From contig JAFSEW010000054.1 in the NCBI GenBank assembly GCA_017435525.1, positions 1 through 49,547 of the forward strand: 49,547 nucleotides of DNA. The letters run 5' to 3'. Under the pieces are notes generated by a model that ran no database searches, had not been told where the DNA came from, and was given only the letters and a program-made list of their open reading frames with translations. Each line of letters begins with the position of its first letter. Position 1 is the first letter of the stretch. This document shows positions 8,022 through 16,534 of this stretch, in pieces. The position numbers and the translations under genes were made by a program. Source of the stretch: Oscillospiraceae bacterium. GTDB taxonomy: Bacteria > Bacillota > Clostridia > Oscillospirales > Oscillospiraceae.

Positions 8022-8078
8022 TCAATTCGTTAAAATACCGCAATTCGTTAAACAACTGGCTATTCGTTATACAGCCGA
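8022..8078. repeat. Three iteron-like tandem repeats containing ATTCGTTA
   Basis: ATTCGTTA occurs at 8025-8032, 8043-8050 and 8062-8069, with periods of 18 and 19 nt. The flanks are also similar (CA before and AA after in the first two). This fits a repeated protein-binding site (operator, iteron or recombinase accessory site) at the left edge of the accessory region. The rest of 7900-8176 has no gene; a 7-bp inverted repeat (8094-8100 with 8120-8126) is the only other structure seen. Confidence 0.6.
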
Positions 8079-8176
8079 AATTTCCGGAAAAGAGCAAGTA
8101 TATTTGGTAAACTTGGCTACTTGCAATACCTGAACAGCAGAGTTAACACCACACCCACACTTGGGAGGTGATGACA

Positions 8177-8488
8177 ATGCAACCACTTTTAGACCTACTG
8201 AAACGCTGCGCCGAGAACTACACCTTTGACACCGGCGATCCGGATTGCGAAACGGTGCTGGATCAGCTATACCATGCTTACACAGGATCATGAGAACGAT
8301 TCACCGGGTATCGTGAAGGCTTCAAAGAACTGGAATCATTTTTAGAGGTTCTACCCCTGGATAATAACAACGCAGTATTCAATCTCTGCTGCCGGATCTG
8401 CGTAGCCTATGAACACAAAGCCTTCATCGACGGCTTCCGTTACGGCATACATTTTGTAAAAGAATTAACCGAAAACAGTGTAGCATAA
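8177..8488 (+). pseudogene. Small protein gene interrupted by an in-frame TGA (DUF6809-like)
   Basis: From ATG 8177, preceded by GGGAGGTGATGACA, the frame reads 38 codons (ending YHAYTGS) to TGA at 8291-8293, then continues open in the same frame for 64 more residues (from ERFTGYREGF to VKELTENSVA) and stops with TAA at 8486-8488. The whole reads as one ~103-residue helical protein ending in a GFRYGIHFVKEL segment, like the small DUF6809-type proteins common in clostridial mobile elements. That match is from memory. A single base change would restore it. It is most likely a nonsense pseudogene; stop readthrough is possible but unsupported. A terminator follows at 8538. Confidence 0.7.
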
Positions 8489-8537
8489 ATACCACATAGC
8501 AGCTTTACATAAGCAAAAACATTATTGGTAAGTAGGT

Positions 8538-8569
8538 ACACCGCTCATTATAGTGAGCGGTGTGTTTTT
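8538..8569 (+). terminator. Terminator after the interrupted small gene
   Basis: A perfect 10-bp stem (8538-8547 with 8554-8563) with a 6-nt loop and TGTTTTTA tail. Confidence 0.85.
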
Positions 8570-8602
8570 ATATGTGGAGGGATAGCAGATTACTGGTAAC
8601 TG

Positions 8603-8611
8603 TGATATAAT
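8603..8611 (+). promoter_or_regulatory. Extended -10 promoter of the nuclease-like gene
   Basis: TG-A-TATAAT at 8603-8611 with no good -35, followed by GGGAGGGG at 8620-8627 and ATG 8633. Confidence 0.55.
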
Positions 8612-8632
8612 TATTTTTAGGGAGGGGATAAC

Positions 8633-10168
8633 ATGGAATCAGTGGAAGAATTGGAAGAACGGGATGCCAGCAAGGCCAATGATCAATACTGTCAGTATAA
8701 AAATTTACCAACTCTTTTGAAAAGATTTTCTTTCCAGGAGAAAATGGGTATTGCTACTATATATTCTAGCCATGTTATCCTTTTTGGTAGTGACATGCGA
8801 AAAAACAAGAACCGGGGCGCACTTCCTTGGTGCTTGGAAACGTTTGTAATGCTTGCGATGGAAGCCTATGAATATACAGACGGAACTTTTGATGGAAGAA
8901 ACAAAAACAAGTTTATCAAGATGTACAACGCAATATGGGATGCGTCATCCGTGGTGGCCAAAACCCCGTGCGGAAGATTTGACTTTATCGATACTTTTAT
9001 GGCTGCGACTGCACTAAATCAATTTCACATGCAAGAAGTGCCGTGGATTAGACAATATAGGTATTGGAATGTGTTTAATGATGAGTCAGATCCGGTACAT
9101 ATGAAAACTGTTTTTATGCGAAAAATGGGTGCAGCCTATGAGGACTTTTTGACTTTAGGATACCTTCTGCAACTGCTGTTTATTGCTCAGGCGAATAGTA
9201 CGCCCATTGTCATACCGCAAAAAACATTGTATTATCTACTCAATGTACGGTTTCCGGAGGCAGCAAAGCATTTGCGAATTACTAGGGCTGAATACATTGC
9301 GTTACAAAGAAAATTCATTGCTGGTTCTTCGGATCCATACAAATATGTATATTCGTTGTCGCCATCATACCAATATACTTTTGTAGAGGAAGGGGACTCT
9401 ATTTATTTTCCGTTACCGCACTTGATAAATCAAAATGTTACATCATCCTTGTTGTATAGGTTAACAGAAGGAGATAATGTACTACGCAATCAGATGGGAA
9501 AACACATTTGGGAGAAGTATTTATTAAATCTTGTTTCCGAAGCAGGTGTATATCAGGAGGTTTTTCCGGAGCAATTGTATGTGTATTCAGGAAGCAACTC
9601 TCATAGCCCCGATGTTCTTGCACGGCAAAACCGAGATGTGCTTTTTATTGATAGTAAGTCAACAGTACCCAATATTGGTATTAGGTTATTGGATGCTGAT
9701 TCTTATGAGGACAACATTCGAATTGTAGCCGAAAACATTGTGAAACTGTATAAGCAGATGCACAGATTTGATCGGTACGATCCGTTCATTGGGCAAGCGT
9801 CCAAGAATATGAAGGACCATTGGGGGATTGTTGTCGTATTAGAAGACGCTTATATCAGACGAGCCCGGTACTTTGAAAAGGCCAGAGAAGACCTCGACAT
9901 TCAGAATGATTCTGAAGAATGGAAATGGTTGATAGAGCACATAAAGGTGGTCAGCCTATATGAAATAGAACGGGTTTGCCTTGGAGGGAATAGTCTTATT
10001 GACGCTTGCCGTGATTCTTATGGTGATGACCCTTTCAATTTTACATTCATGGGATTTCCGCCCAAAGGGAGTAAGTTTACCAATAAGGGATATCTTAGTT
10101 TCCGGAAAATGTTTGATGATAAAGTAATGGGCATCATTGAGGAAATGAAGGAAACAGGTGCGATATAA
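8633..10168 (+). CDS. Orphan 511-residue protein with PD-(D/E)XK-like nuclease motif
   Basis: No family is recognised for the whole protein. Residues 290-345 have the layout of a PD-(D/E)XK nuclease core: a helix GKHIWEKYLLNL with acidic E294, a beta region, SPD at 325-327, then VLFIDSKS giving D340-x-K342. The N-terminal ~250 residues look mostly helical with aromatic-rich stretches (VPWIRQYRYWNVF). The C-terminal part is mixed. There is no signal peptide or membrane segment. Codon use is clearly more AT-rich than flanking host genes, indicating recent acquisition. It has its own promoter, a strong GGGAGGGG site and a terminator, and sits alone between a broken small gene and a recombinase pair. 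A standalone defence or DNA-processing enzyme is plausible; the motif is seen, the function inferred. Confidence 0.7.
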   Translation: MESVEELEERDASKANDQYCQYKNLPTLLKRFSFQEKMGIATIYSSHVILFGSDMRKNKNRGALPWCLETFVMLAMEAYEYTDGTFDGRNKNKFIKMYNAIWDASSVVAKTPCGRFDFIDTFMAATALNQFHMQEVPWIRQYRYWNVFNDESDPVHMKTVFMRKMGAAYEDFLTLGYLLQLLFIAQANSTPIVIPQKTLYYLLNVRFPEAAKHLRITRAEYIALQRKFIAGSSDPYKYVYSLSPSYQYTFVEEGDSIYFPLPHLINQNVTSSLLYRLTEGDNVLRNQMGKHIWEKYLLNLVSEAGVYQEVFPEQLYVYSGSNSHSPDVLARQNRDVLFIDSKSTVPNIGIRLLDADSYEDNIRIVAENIVKLYKQMHRFDRYDPFIGQASKNMKDHWGIVVVLEDAYIRRARYFEKAREDLDIQNDSEEWKWLIEHIKVVSLYEIERVCLGGNSLIDACRDSYGDDPFNFTFMGFPPKGSKFTNKGYLSFRKMFDDKVMGIIEEMKETGAI

Positions 10169-10172
10169 AAAG

Positions 10173-10204
10173 CTCAGGCTAGTAAAATCATCTACTAACC
10201 TGAG
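10173..10204. terminator. Terminator between convergent genes
   Basis: CTCAGG (10173-10178) pairs with CCTGAG (10199-10204), with an inner TAGTA/TACTA pairing. An A run precedes and a T-containing tail follows, so it could serve both strands. Confidence 0.6.
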
Positions 10205-10225
10205 TCCCTTTCTGTTGTTGGGTGG

Positions 10226-11815
10226 CTACATTTGCACTATCTTTTCTGCGCCGTTTTTGAAATGGAACATCAGGCGACTATCGGCATACAACATTACGTG
10301 GTCGACTATCGTATTCCATAATGCATCCGTGAAGGTGATTTCCAGCAGATCCAATTCTTCCAAGGCTGTAAGGCAGTTGCCGATCGCCTCGGCTTGGATC
10401 TGCCGCCGTTCCTTTTGCTGGAGCAGAGCATCGTATTCTGCCTGCAGTTTTTCATATCGTTCAACCAGGGAATTGTACCGATCCGCATAGGCGACTTGGT
10501 CAGTTGCCTGGTTTGCGTTTTCGTTCACCATCTGTCGAATCATCCCGGCTACCACATCCATCTCCTGCAGTGTTCTGTTGCTGTCGGCATCAAGGGTGGC
10601 GGTATCCAGCAGGTCGTTTAGGATCAGTCTGCCGTCCTCCAAAAGGGCGGTGCGGTCGGTGAGCAGTTGGCTCAGCGCAGTTATGAAATACCGCTTCAGA
10701 TCATCTTCATAAAGGTGGGGCGTTCTGCAAAGATCGCCGCTTCCGTACTTGGCATTACACCGCCAAATGGTTCTGCGGTACTTGCTGGTGCTGTGCCATA
10801 CCTTTGATCCGTAGATCTCACCGCAATCTCCGCAGATGATTTTTCCGGCAAAGGGACTATTGCACACCGTGTACCGCGAGCTATTCTTCCGTCGTGCCAG
10901 TTCCAACTGCACCTTATCCCATTCGGCTGGCTTAATGATTGCCTCATGGCTATGCTCCACATAGTACTGGGGCACTTCACCCTCGTTGACCTTCATTTTC
11001 TTCTGCAAAAAATCCACTGTAAAGGATTTTTGCAGCAAGGCAGCGCCTTTATATTTTTCATTACGGAGAATGCTTTCCACCGTGGCTTTTTGCCATACAG
11101 TTTTCTTTGCCGGGGTGGGAATACCTTGCTGGGTCAACTGCCGTGCAATGGCATTGGTGGATTGCCCCTCAATGCACATCCGGTAAATGGTGCGGACGAT
11201 CTCCGCTTCCTCCGGTACGATCTCCGGTATGCCATTTGCGCCTTTTCGGTAACCAAGGAAATGGCCGTAAGGAATGCTGACCTTACCATCGGCAAAGCGC
11301 TTCCGCTGACCCCAGGTGACATTCTCGGAAATGGATTGGCTCTCCTCCTGAGCAAGGGACGACATGATGGTAATCAGCAGTTCGCCCTTGGAATCCAGTG
11401 TCCATATATTTTCTTTTTCATAATAGACCTCTACACCGGCATCTTTCAACTTACGAACGGTGGTAAGGCTATCCACGGTGTTCCGGGCGAAGCGGCTGAC
11501 ACTCTTGGTCACGATGAGATCAATTTTACCGTCCAGCGCATCCGCCACCATGCGGTTAAAAGCTTCTCGTTTCTTGGTGTTGGTGGCGGAGATGCCTTCG
11601 TCTGTATACACATCCACAAACTGCCAATCAGGTTTGTTGTGTATGTAGCGGGTGTAGTAATCCACCTGAGCCTCATAACTGGTCAACTGTTCCTCGCTAT
11701 CTGTGGACACACGGGCATGGGCAGCCACCCGGCGGAGTTGAATGGCCGTTTTAGGCAGTCGGGTCAGCGGATTGATAGTCGCTGGAATTACTGTGATATT
11801 TTTACTGTTTGTCAT
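10226..11815 (-). CDS. Large serine recombinase (second of an overlapping pair)
   Basis: A protein of 529 residues. The N-terminal resolvase catalytic domain has RRVAAHARVS with the nucleophile S37 and the conserved SRFARNT (107-113). A recombinase (DNA-binding) domain follows, then a zinc ribbon (CGDCG and a later pair around WRCNAKYGSGDLC) and a coiled coil near the C-terminus (about residues 420-480). Such enzymes integrate and excise phages and conjugative or mobilisable elements. Its start overlaps the end of the upstream recombinase by 14 nt, so they are co-translated. Both proteins keep their catalytic serine. The attachment sites could not be identified by eye. Confidence 0.93.
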   Translation of the reverse strand: MTNSKNITVIPATINPLTRLPKTAIQLRRVAAHARVSTDSEEQLTSYEAQVDYYTRYIHNKPDWQFVDVYTDEGISATNTKKREAFNRMVADALDGKIDLIVTKSVSRFARNTVDSLTTVRKLKDAGVEVYYEKENIWTLDSKGELLITIMSSLAQEESQSISENVTWGQRKRFADGKVSIPYGHFLGYRKGANGIPEIVPEEAEIVRTIYRMCIEGQSTNAIARQLTQQGIPTPAKKTVWQKATVESILRNEKYKGAALLQKSFTVDFLQKKMKVNEGEVPQYYVEHSHEAIIKPAEWDKVQLELARRKNSSRYTVCNSPFAGKIICGDCGEIYGSKVWHSTSKYRRTIWRCNAKYGSGDLCRTPHLYEDDLKRYFITALSQLLTDRTALLEDGRLILNDLLDTATLDADSNRTLQEMDVVAGMIRQMVNENANQATDQVAYADRYNSLVERYEKLQAEYDALLQQKERRQIQAEAIGNCLTALEELDLLEITFTDALWNTIVDHVMLYADSRLMFHFKNGAEKIVQM

Positions 11816-13100
11816 GATGTGACCTCCGTTCCAATTCTTTCTGCCGTGCCGTTTCCTTCATCTCCGGAGTCCAGCTTTCCCGCCGGGAGCGATCCTGCCA
11901 TCGTCTAACGGTTTCTATTCCATCGGGATAACGGAATACCAGGGTGTTATCATTCTCCACTCTCACAGCCGTTATTTTACAGCCAAGGGCATCCAGGCTT
12001 CCAACCACTTCCTTGGTGGCGGCAATCAGAATGTCTTCCGGGATCTGCTTGGATTGGCAGAATGCTTTCCCACGGGAATTGAAGGTTGGACAAATCCAGA
12101 CCGCTCCGGTTGCTGTGTTTTTCCGTCTGTAATTCTTGCCGCATCCGGCGCAGACCAGCAGCCCGGAAAAAGGGTACTTTCCTTTATTGCGGTGGGGTGT
12201 GTAATACTTTTCTGCCCTCCGCTTAATCTCATCCTGGACTGCGTTAAACTGCTCCAGAGGAATGATTGCTTCATGGGCATTCTGTATGTGGTATATGGGA
12301 AACTCGCCGTTATTCCGCTGCCTGCACTTGGTGAGGTGGTTTTCTGAAAAGGTCTGCTGTAGCAGAAGATTCCTGGTATAGGTGTAGTTGCGCAGAATAC
12401 GCATTACGCCGGTCGGACCACATTCATTGCCATAACGGGTAATACGGTTGCTTGCGTTCAGCTTTTTTACAATGGCCATGATTCCGTCACCCTGCAAATA
12501 GCTGTCAAAAATCATACGAACGGTTTCCGCTTCCTCCGGCTCGATGATATAGGTACCGTGGTCGTAACGGTAACCGAGGATTGTGCCGTTCCAGGCAAGA
12601 CCGTTCTCATAATTGTGGCGGACTCGCCATTTTTGATTTTCGCTGGCGGAGAGGCTTTCTTCCTGTGCATAGCTTGCCAGGATCGTCAGCATCAGTTCCC
12701 CGTCAGCAGAAAGGGAGTGGATGTTCTGCTCCTCAAAGTAAACATCCACGCCCATAGTTTTCAGTTCCCGAACGGTCTCCAGCAGCGTTACGGTGTTACG
12801 GGCAAAGCGGGAGATACTCTTGGTAAGTACCAGATCTATCTTGCCCGCTCTGCAGTCAGCCAGTAACCGTTGGAAATTATCTCTGTTGTCCTTGGTGCCG
12901 GTCAGCGCTTCATCGGCATAGACACCTGCGTACTGCCAGCCGCTGTGGTTTTGAATCAGATCGCTGTAATAGCTGACCTGTGCAGACAGGGAGTGCAGCA
13001 TAGCGTCCTTGCCACTGGACACTCTTGCATACGCAGCCACACGCTTCAACTGTGGGATATTTGCCTTGGGGAAGTGCCGCTGCACTACGATTCGTTCCAT
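11802..13100 (-). CDS. Large serine recombinase (first of an overlapping pair)
   Basis: A protein of 432 residues. Catalytic domain: KRVAAYARVSSG with nucleophile S28 and SRFARNT further on. A recombinase domain contains the GYRYDHGTYIIEPEEAETVRMIF segment, and the zinc ribbon has CAGCG and later cysteines. It lacks the long C-terminal coiled coil of its partner, which is shorter-than-average for the class. AAAGGAGG precedes the ATG. Paired, dissimilar serine recombinases are known in clostridial mobile elements, where both may be needed for excision or integration. Small partner genes lie upstream on the same strand. Confidence 0.93.
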   Translation of the reverse strand: MERIVVQRHFPKANIPQLKRVAAYARVSSGKDAMLHSLSAQVSYYSDLIQNHSGWQYAGVYADEALTGTKDNRDNFQRLLADCRAGKIDLVLTKSISRFARNTVTLLETVRELKTMGVDVYFEEQNIHSLSADGELMLTILASYAQEESLSASENQKWRVRHNYENGLAWNGTILGYRYDHGTYIIEPEEAETVRMIFDSYLQGDGIMAIVKKLNASNRITRYGNECGPTGVMRILRNYTYTRNLLLQQTFSENHLTKCRQRNNGEFPIYHIQNAHEAIIPLEQFNAVQDEIKRRAEKYYTPHRNKGKYPFSGLLVCAGCGKNYRRKNTATGAVWICPTFNSRGKAFCQSKQIPEDILIAATKEVVGSLDALGCKITAVRVENDNTLVFRYPDGIETVRRWQDRSRRESWTPEMKETARQKELERRSHHDKQ

Positions 13101-13160
13101 GTGTTTTCCTCCTTTGTATCATATTGGGGTAGTTCATATTCGCTCTGACCGGGCCATATA

Positions 13161-13349
13161 TCAAGCACATTCTGCGAAAATACTATCCGAAGATAGCCCA
13201 TACTTTTTGTTCAGTATGGTGCGGATGTGACAATACTCATCCTCATTGAAAACACCCTGATCTGTCATATTTCTGTACAATGCCAGAGAGGTGCGGTACA
13301 GGATCAGGTTATTGGGATCATATTTATTCCGTCTGTCGGGATGCAACAT
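13161..13349 (-). CDS. SHOCT-like small protein upstream of the recombinases
   Basis: A protein of about 62 residues from ATG 13349. Its second half (LYRNMTDQGVFNEDEYCHIRTILNKKYG) has the SHOCT-like pattern of a short helical hairpin, with NEDEY in the place of the usual EEEF/Y. Similar small proteins typically precede serine recombinases in clostridial elements. The frame is open further upstream (to 13490), but that part overlaps the preceding gene and looks like shadow. The chosen start overlaps the upstream stop by 26 nt and has only a weak ribosome site, so the exact start is uncertain. Confidence 0.6.
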   Translation of the reverse strand: MLHPDRRNKYDPNNLILYRTSLALYRNMTDQGVFNEDEYCHIRTILNKKYGLSSDSIFAECA

Positions 13350-13698
13350 AACATGCCCGGCAGCAGTATTTGCGGTTTTTGTTGCCATAGCTCTCAAACT
13401 CCTTTCCGCAGTGCTGGCATATAAGATTGTAATAGGCTTTTCTGCTGACATCCTCCTGGTGGCTGTTCCACCATGCCATCCGGCAGGCATCGGAGCAGAA
13501 CTTTTTCTCCCGGCGGCCTTTTGGTTGTATCAGCGGTCTGCCGCAATTCTGACAAGCTTTTGTGCCTGGGATAACCGGGTTGCGATGGATGTGCGAACGC
13601 ACCGTTCCGTTGGGTAGTCCCAGTGTTGCGGCAATCACGGAAGGACTGTGTCCCTCCAGCCGCATATTGTTGATAGCGATTTTATCCTGCAGTTTCAT
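13324..13698 (-). CDS. HTH and zinc-finger protein of the mobile element
   Basis: A protein of 124 residues. The N-terminus (about residues 1-45) reads as a sigma-70-like helix-turn-helix: MKLQDKIAINNMRLEGHSP then IAATLGLPNGTVRSHIHR. Two Cys-based zinc fingers follow: CQNCG with CSDAC, and CQHCG with CCRAC. AAGGAGTG lies 8 nt before ATG 13698; the extra upstream frame to 13758 lacks a site. Such proteins are commonly found just before recombinase pairs and probably regulate them. DNA binding is inferred. Confidence 0.8.
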   Translation of the reverse strand: MKLQDKIAINNMRLEGHSPSVIAATLGLPNGTVRSHIHRNPVIPGTKACQNCGRPLIQPKGRREKKFCSDACRMAWWNSHQEDVSRKAYYNLICQHCGKEFESYGNKNRKYCCRACYVASRQTE

Positions 13699-13773
13699 AG
13701 TGACACTCCTTCCGTCATGACCGCAAAAGTGGTGGGGAGAGCAGCCTTGGTAGGCCACCCTCCCTGGCTTGTG

Positions 13774-14331
13774 TTATCGTCTCCCCGCTAATCGAGCAGC
13801 GAGTAATCGTTCCATTACATCGTCCTGGGGCGTTCTGTCACCCAGATCGATGGTACAGTTTTCTTTGACCACCTGGTAGATCTGATACCAGGCAGTATTG
13901 GCCTGCTTCATGTATTCACGGGCCATGGTGACATAGGGAGAAGAAATAACGGTACCCGTAGGCTTCTTTGCCAGAAAGCCAAACTCGGACACCGCTTCTT
14001 CACATTGGATCCACCGGGCAATGGACATGACATATTGCTCGATCTGCTGCACGGGGATCAGATGGTCGCATTTGCGCTCATGCAGCCATTCCCAGGTTTC
14101 TTTATAGATTTCCTCGGCGCAGGTGACGCTGCCGTCTTTCTGCTTTGCCTTCAGATATTCCTTCACAGGCGGCATATCGCTGCCTCTCAGATTCACAGCT
14201 TCGTCACCGAAGTCCACAACCATCAGCGACCTGCCGCCGGGATTCCCGGATGCTATCTTTTCCGAGATCGCTTTGGGTTTTCTGCCTGCTCCGGGACGGG
14301 CACCGCCGCGATTCGTACCGTCTTTCGACAT
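13774..14331 (-). CDS. Phage terminase small subunit, P27 family
   Basis: A protein of 185 residues starting MSKDGTNRGGARPGAGRKP, the basic Gly/Arg-rich start typical of P27-type small terminases. The helical body includes YKETWEWLHERK and YVMSIARWIQCEEAV, with a C-terminal QDDVMERLLAARLAGRR. It recognises phage DNA for packaging. GGAG lies 8 nt before ATG 14331. No large subunit, portal or capsid gene is nearby, so it is a remnant of a prophage or a cargo gene carried with the recombinases. Confidence 0.85.
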   Translation of the reverse strand: MSKDGTNRGGARPGAGRKPKAISEKIASGNPGGRSLMVVDFGDEAVNLRGSDMPPVKEYLKAKQKDGSVTCAEEIYKETWEWLHERKCDHLIPVQQIEQYVMSIARWIQCEEAVSEFGFLAKKPTGTVISSPYVTMAREYMKQANTAWYQIYQVVKENCTIDLGDRTPQDDVMERLLAARLAGRR

Positions 14332-14481
14332 ACGGTTCACTCCTTTCTCCATATGGGTTATTTATTTGATTTTCCTGTTTTTTACCTTTGAATTCGCAAA
14401 AAATTAGCGTGAGCCCTCGGCACCGTTTCCCAAGGCAAAGGTCGTAGAGATTTAGACCCCCCTACCCCCTCCCCCTGGGGG

Positions 14482-14724
14482 TCACAGGGGAGGACCAAAG
14501 GGTTTCTTGAACTTTCTGCTCGCATAGTAGTCCATAAGCTGCTGAGCAGTGTCGAAGTAGTGGCCACCGCCCATATATTCCAGGCACCAGTGGGGATCAT
14601 TCTTGTCATTGCTGTACATGATGATGACCGCATTGTGCTTGTCCTGGGGGATGATCCTCACCACAGAGTACCGCTTCAGGTCGAGGCCTTTCCAGAGATA
14701 CCGGGACAGATCTTTATTCTTCAT
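14482..14724 (-). CDS. Small uncharacterised mobile-element protein
   Basis: A protein of 80 residues with no recognised family. It is basic at the N-terminus (MKNKDLSRYLWKGLDLKRY), has a central AVIIMYSNDKNDPHWCLEYMGGG and ends KKPFGPPL. AAGGAGGTG precedes ATG 14724, and the start overlaps the stop of the gene upstream by 11 nt, so translation is coupled. The 128-nt spacer that follows (14353-14481) is unusually G/C-run-rich and has no gene. Confidence 0.6.
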   Translation of the reverse strand: MKNKDLSRYLWKGLDLKRYSVVRIIPQDKHNAVIIMYSNDKNDPHWCLEYMGGGHYFDTAQQLMDYYASRKFKKPFGPPL

Positions 14725-14899
14725 AAATAGCACCTCCTTCCAAGGTCATATCCATCACATGTCCACAGCGGGGACATTCCTGCCAATGGTTAGGTGTGTG
14801 CTTGCCATCATAGAACTGATGCATCTCCTGACCACAGAAGGGGCAGGAATCCTTTCCGACTACAAAGCACCGGTCGCACAGTTCCCATGTGCCGTCCAT
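14714..14899 (-). CDS. Zinc-ribbon small protein
   Basis: A protein of about 61 residues with three CxxC units (CDRC, CPFC and CPRC), so one or two zinc ribbons can form. ATG 14899 is preferred because GGAG lies 6 nt upstream; the frame is open to 14965 but that part overlaps the 5' end of the oppositely oriented gene. It is coupled to the following small gene. Function unknown; such rubredoxin-like ribbons are common in phage accessory genes. Confidence 0.6.
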   Translation of the reverse strand: MDGTWELCDRCFVVGKDSCPFCGQEMHQFYDGKHTPNHWQECPRCGHVMDMTLEGGAIYEE

Positions 14900-14942
14900 G
14901 CCGATCTCCATCAGCTCCAGACGGTGACACAGGCGGGAGAAT

Positions 14943-16031
14943 ATGCCATACGATGCATACGGCAACTATGTGCCGTCAAAAGCAAACAACAGAACAGATG
15001 TATTCGGGTATGATGCAATCGGCGGTGTAGGTCAGCTGATTTACCATCTGGTTCACTTTAAGGAATACGAACTGGATTACACAGAATCCTACGGGCTGAT
15101 CGCCCGTCCTTATTGCCAGAAGGGTTATGCGCCGGAGCTATATACCAAAGATTCTCCCAGTGGCGCAGATCTTACCGCTAGCATTTATAACCTGGCTAAA
15201 AAAATAGACGACCCCTCCGAAGAGAGGTCGTACACGGATTTGATTATAGAATGGTGCAAGCAGTATGGTCACCCCTATGCCATTGATTCGCTCCATGCGT
15301 ATCTGACTGATCCACAGTACAAGCTGGAGGAAGACGGATACTTTATTGAGAAGGATGGCACTTTCCGCATCGAGGACTTTATGCGAAACCTGGAACGGTT
15401 CTACCAGGGAATGCGGATGCACTTTGCCTTTGAGCATATGTGCCTGGATAATGATGAACAGGCCCTTGCACTGCATAAGGATGGCAAGCACTTTGCCGGT
15501 CTGCCGTTCTTTGAGCAATACAAATATGATCCCGACGATGCCCCGGAAATTGACTATTCTTCTGCTGACGGCGACCTTGTAAAAATGATGCAGATGGACG
15601 CAGCTGCGGCTAATGCTGTCGAACATACTGATGATTTTTCCAGAGTTGTATTTGACTATTATGAGGAACTGCAGGAAAAACTGGTTGACCTGATTCCGGA
15701 TTTCCGGATGCGTCTGAAGGTCAATCCCAAAACAAGAAAAATGGTCTTTGCCGCGGATGTGCATTCCGTATTTGATATTTGCTGGTATACCTTTGCCCGG
15801 AAACTGTCTGAGGATGTTGCACCGGAAGACAAGGGCCGTGCTTCAGCAAAACCAAAAGAAACGGAAGCTGTTGTCATGTCCTGCCCATTCTGTGGTGAGG
15901 CTTTTATTCGCAGATGGAATCGCACAATCACTTGTGGAAAACCGGAATGCCATAAAGCTCGTAAGGCTATGAACCAGCGAAATAGCCGAAAAAAGAGAAA
16001 AATAGACAGAGTCGGTGTTAATATAATTTGA
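14943..16031 (+). CDS. Uncharacterised 362-residue protein with C-terminal zinc finger
   Basis: No function recognised. The body (about residues 1-310) is mostly helical with many Tyr/Asp residues (YELDYTESYG, MRNLERFYQGMRMHFAFEHM). The last 60 residues carry CPFCGEAF...CGKPECHKARK, a CxxC plus CxxxxC zinc-finger pattern, then a basic tail RKKRKIDR. GGGAG lies just before ATG 14943. It is divergent from the phage-like genes to its left, and the 5' ends nearly abut. Related proteins in clostridial accessory DNA are annotated only as domains of unknown function. The start is moderately sure, the frame is intact. Confidence 0.65.
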   Translation: MPYDAYGNYVPSKANNRTDVFGYDAIGGVGQLIYHLVHFKEYELDYTESYGLIARPYCQKGYAPELYTKDSPSGADLTASIYNLAKKIDDPSEERSYTDLIIEWCKQYGHPYAIDSLHAYLTDPQYKLEEDGYFIEKDGTFRIEDFMRNLERFYQGMRMHFAFEHMCLDNDEQALALHKDGKHFAGLPFFEQYKYDPDDAPEIDYSSADGDLVKMMQMDAAAANAVEHTDDFSRVVFDYYEELQEKLVDLIPDFRMRLKVNPKTRKMVFAADVHSVFDICWYTFARKLSEDVAPEDKGRASAKPKETEAVVMSCPFCGEAFIRRWNRTITCGKPECHKARKAMNQRNSRKKRKIDRVGVNII

Positions 16032-16534
16032 CGCTGAAGAAATACTTGGATATTGTGGCGCAACAACTCAAAATACTGCACCGCAAGTTCGACCAATAAG
16101 TAAGACACAGTCGCCGGGCAAGAAGCAGTAAGAACACCAACGATCTACATCTAAATTATTGTAGCATCAATATATATATTTGAAGCAAAGGCAAGTAACA
16201 TCGTATCGTTACCAGGACACCGCGGGAGGCATACTAACGCCTATCACGAATTTATAGACATTAAAAGTTAAAAGTGGTGGAATGCTGTGAAACTTTCCAC
16301 CACTATTTTCTCATGCTTGTTTATCCTCTGTCACATTTGACGCTTACTTTAGTGGCAGCAGAGCGTGACTTAGAACTCCAAAGTAGCCTGCTTCATTGGC
16401 ACACAATTATTCCACGAGCAGCCTCCTTTGATAGCATCCGATACGTTATCCTTCTGAGACATAGTCCATCACTCTGAGAACATGAGGCAGTCCCGAACTG
16501 TGGTGAACATATCAGTGCGTCAAACTATTCCACA
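16032..16534. other. Non-coding gap with one terminator-like hairpin
   Basis: No credible gene in about 500 nt. A perfect 10-bp stem at 16273-16282 with 16295-16304, followed by ATTTTCTC, could terminate the gene ending at 16031. The rest has no obvious structure, and no terminator was seen for the minus-strand operon ending at 16535. Confidence 0.5.
16273..16310 (+). terminator. Terminator-like hairpin
   Basis: AGTGGTGGAA pairs with TTCCACCACT across a 12-nt loop; a moderate T-rich tail follows. Confidence 0.55.

Noticed and set aside
8067-8291. Minus-strand frame of 74 codons
   Set aside because: No ribosome site; overlaps the tandem repeats and the broken small gene.
14943-14965. Similar N-termini (MPYASYG and MPYDAYG) of two opposing frames
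   Set aside because: The similarity arises from a local partly palindromic sequence; the minus-strand start was moved to 14899.
16274-16477. Plus-strand frame of 67 codons in the gap
   Set aside because: No ribosome site, no family features, begins inside a hairpin.
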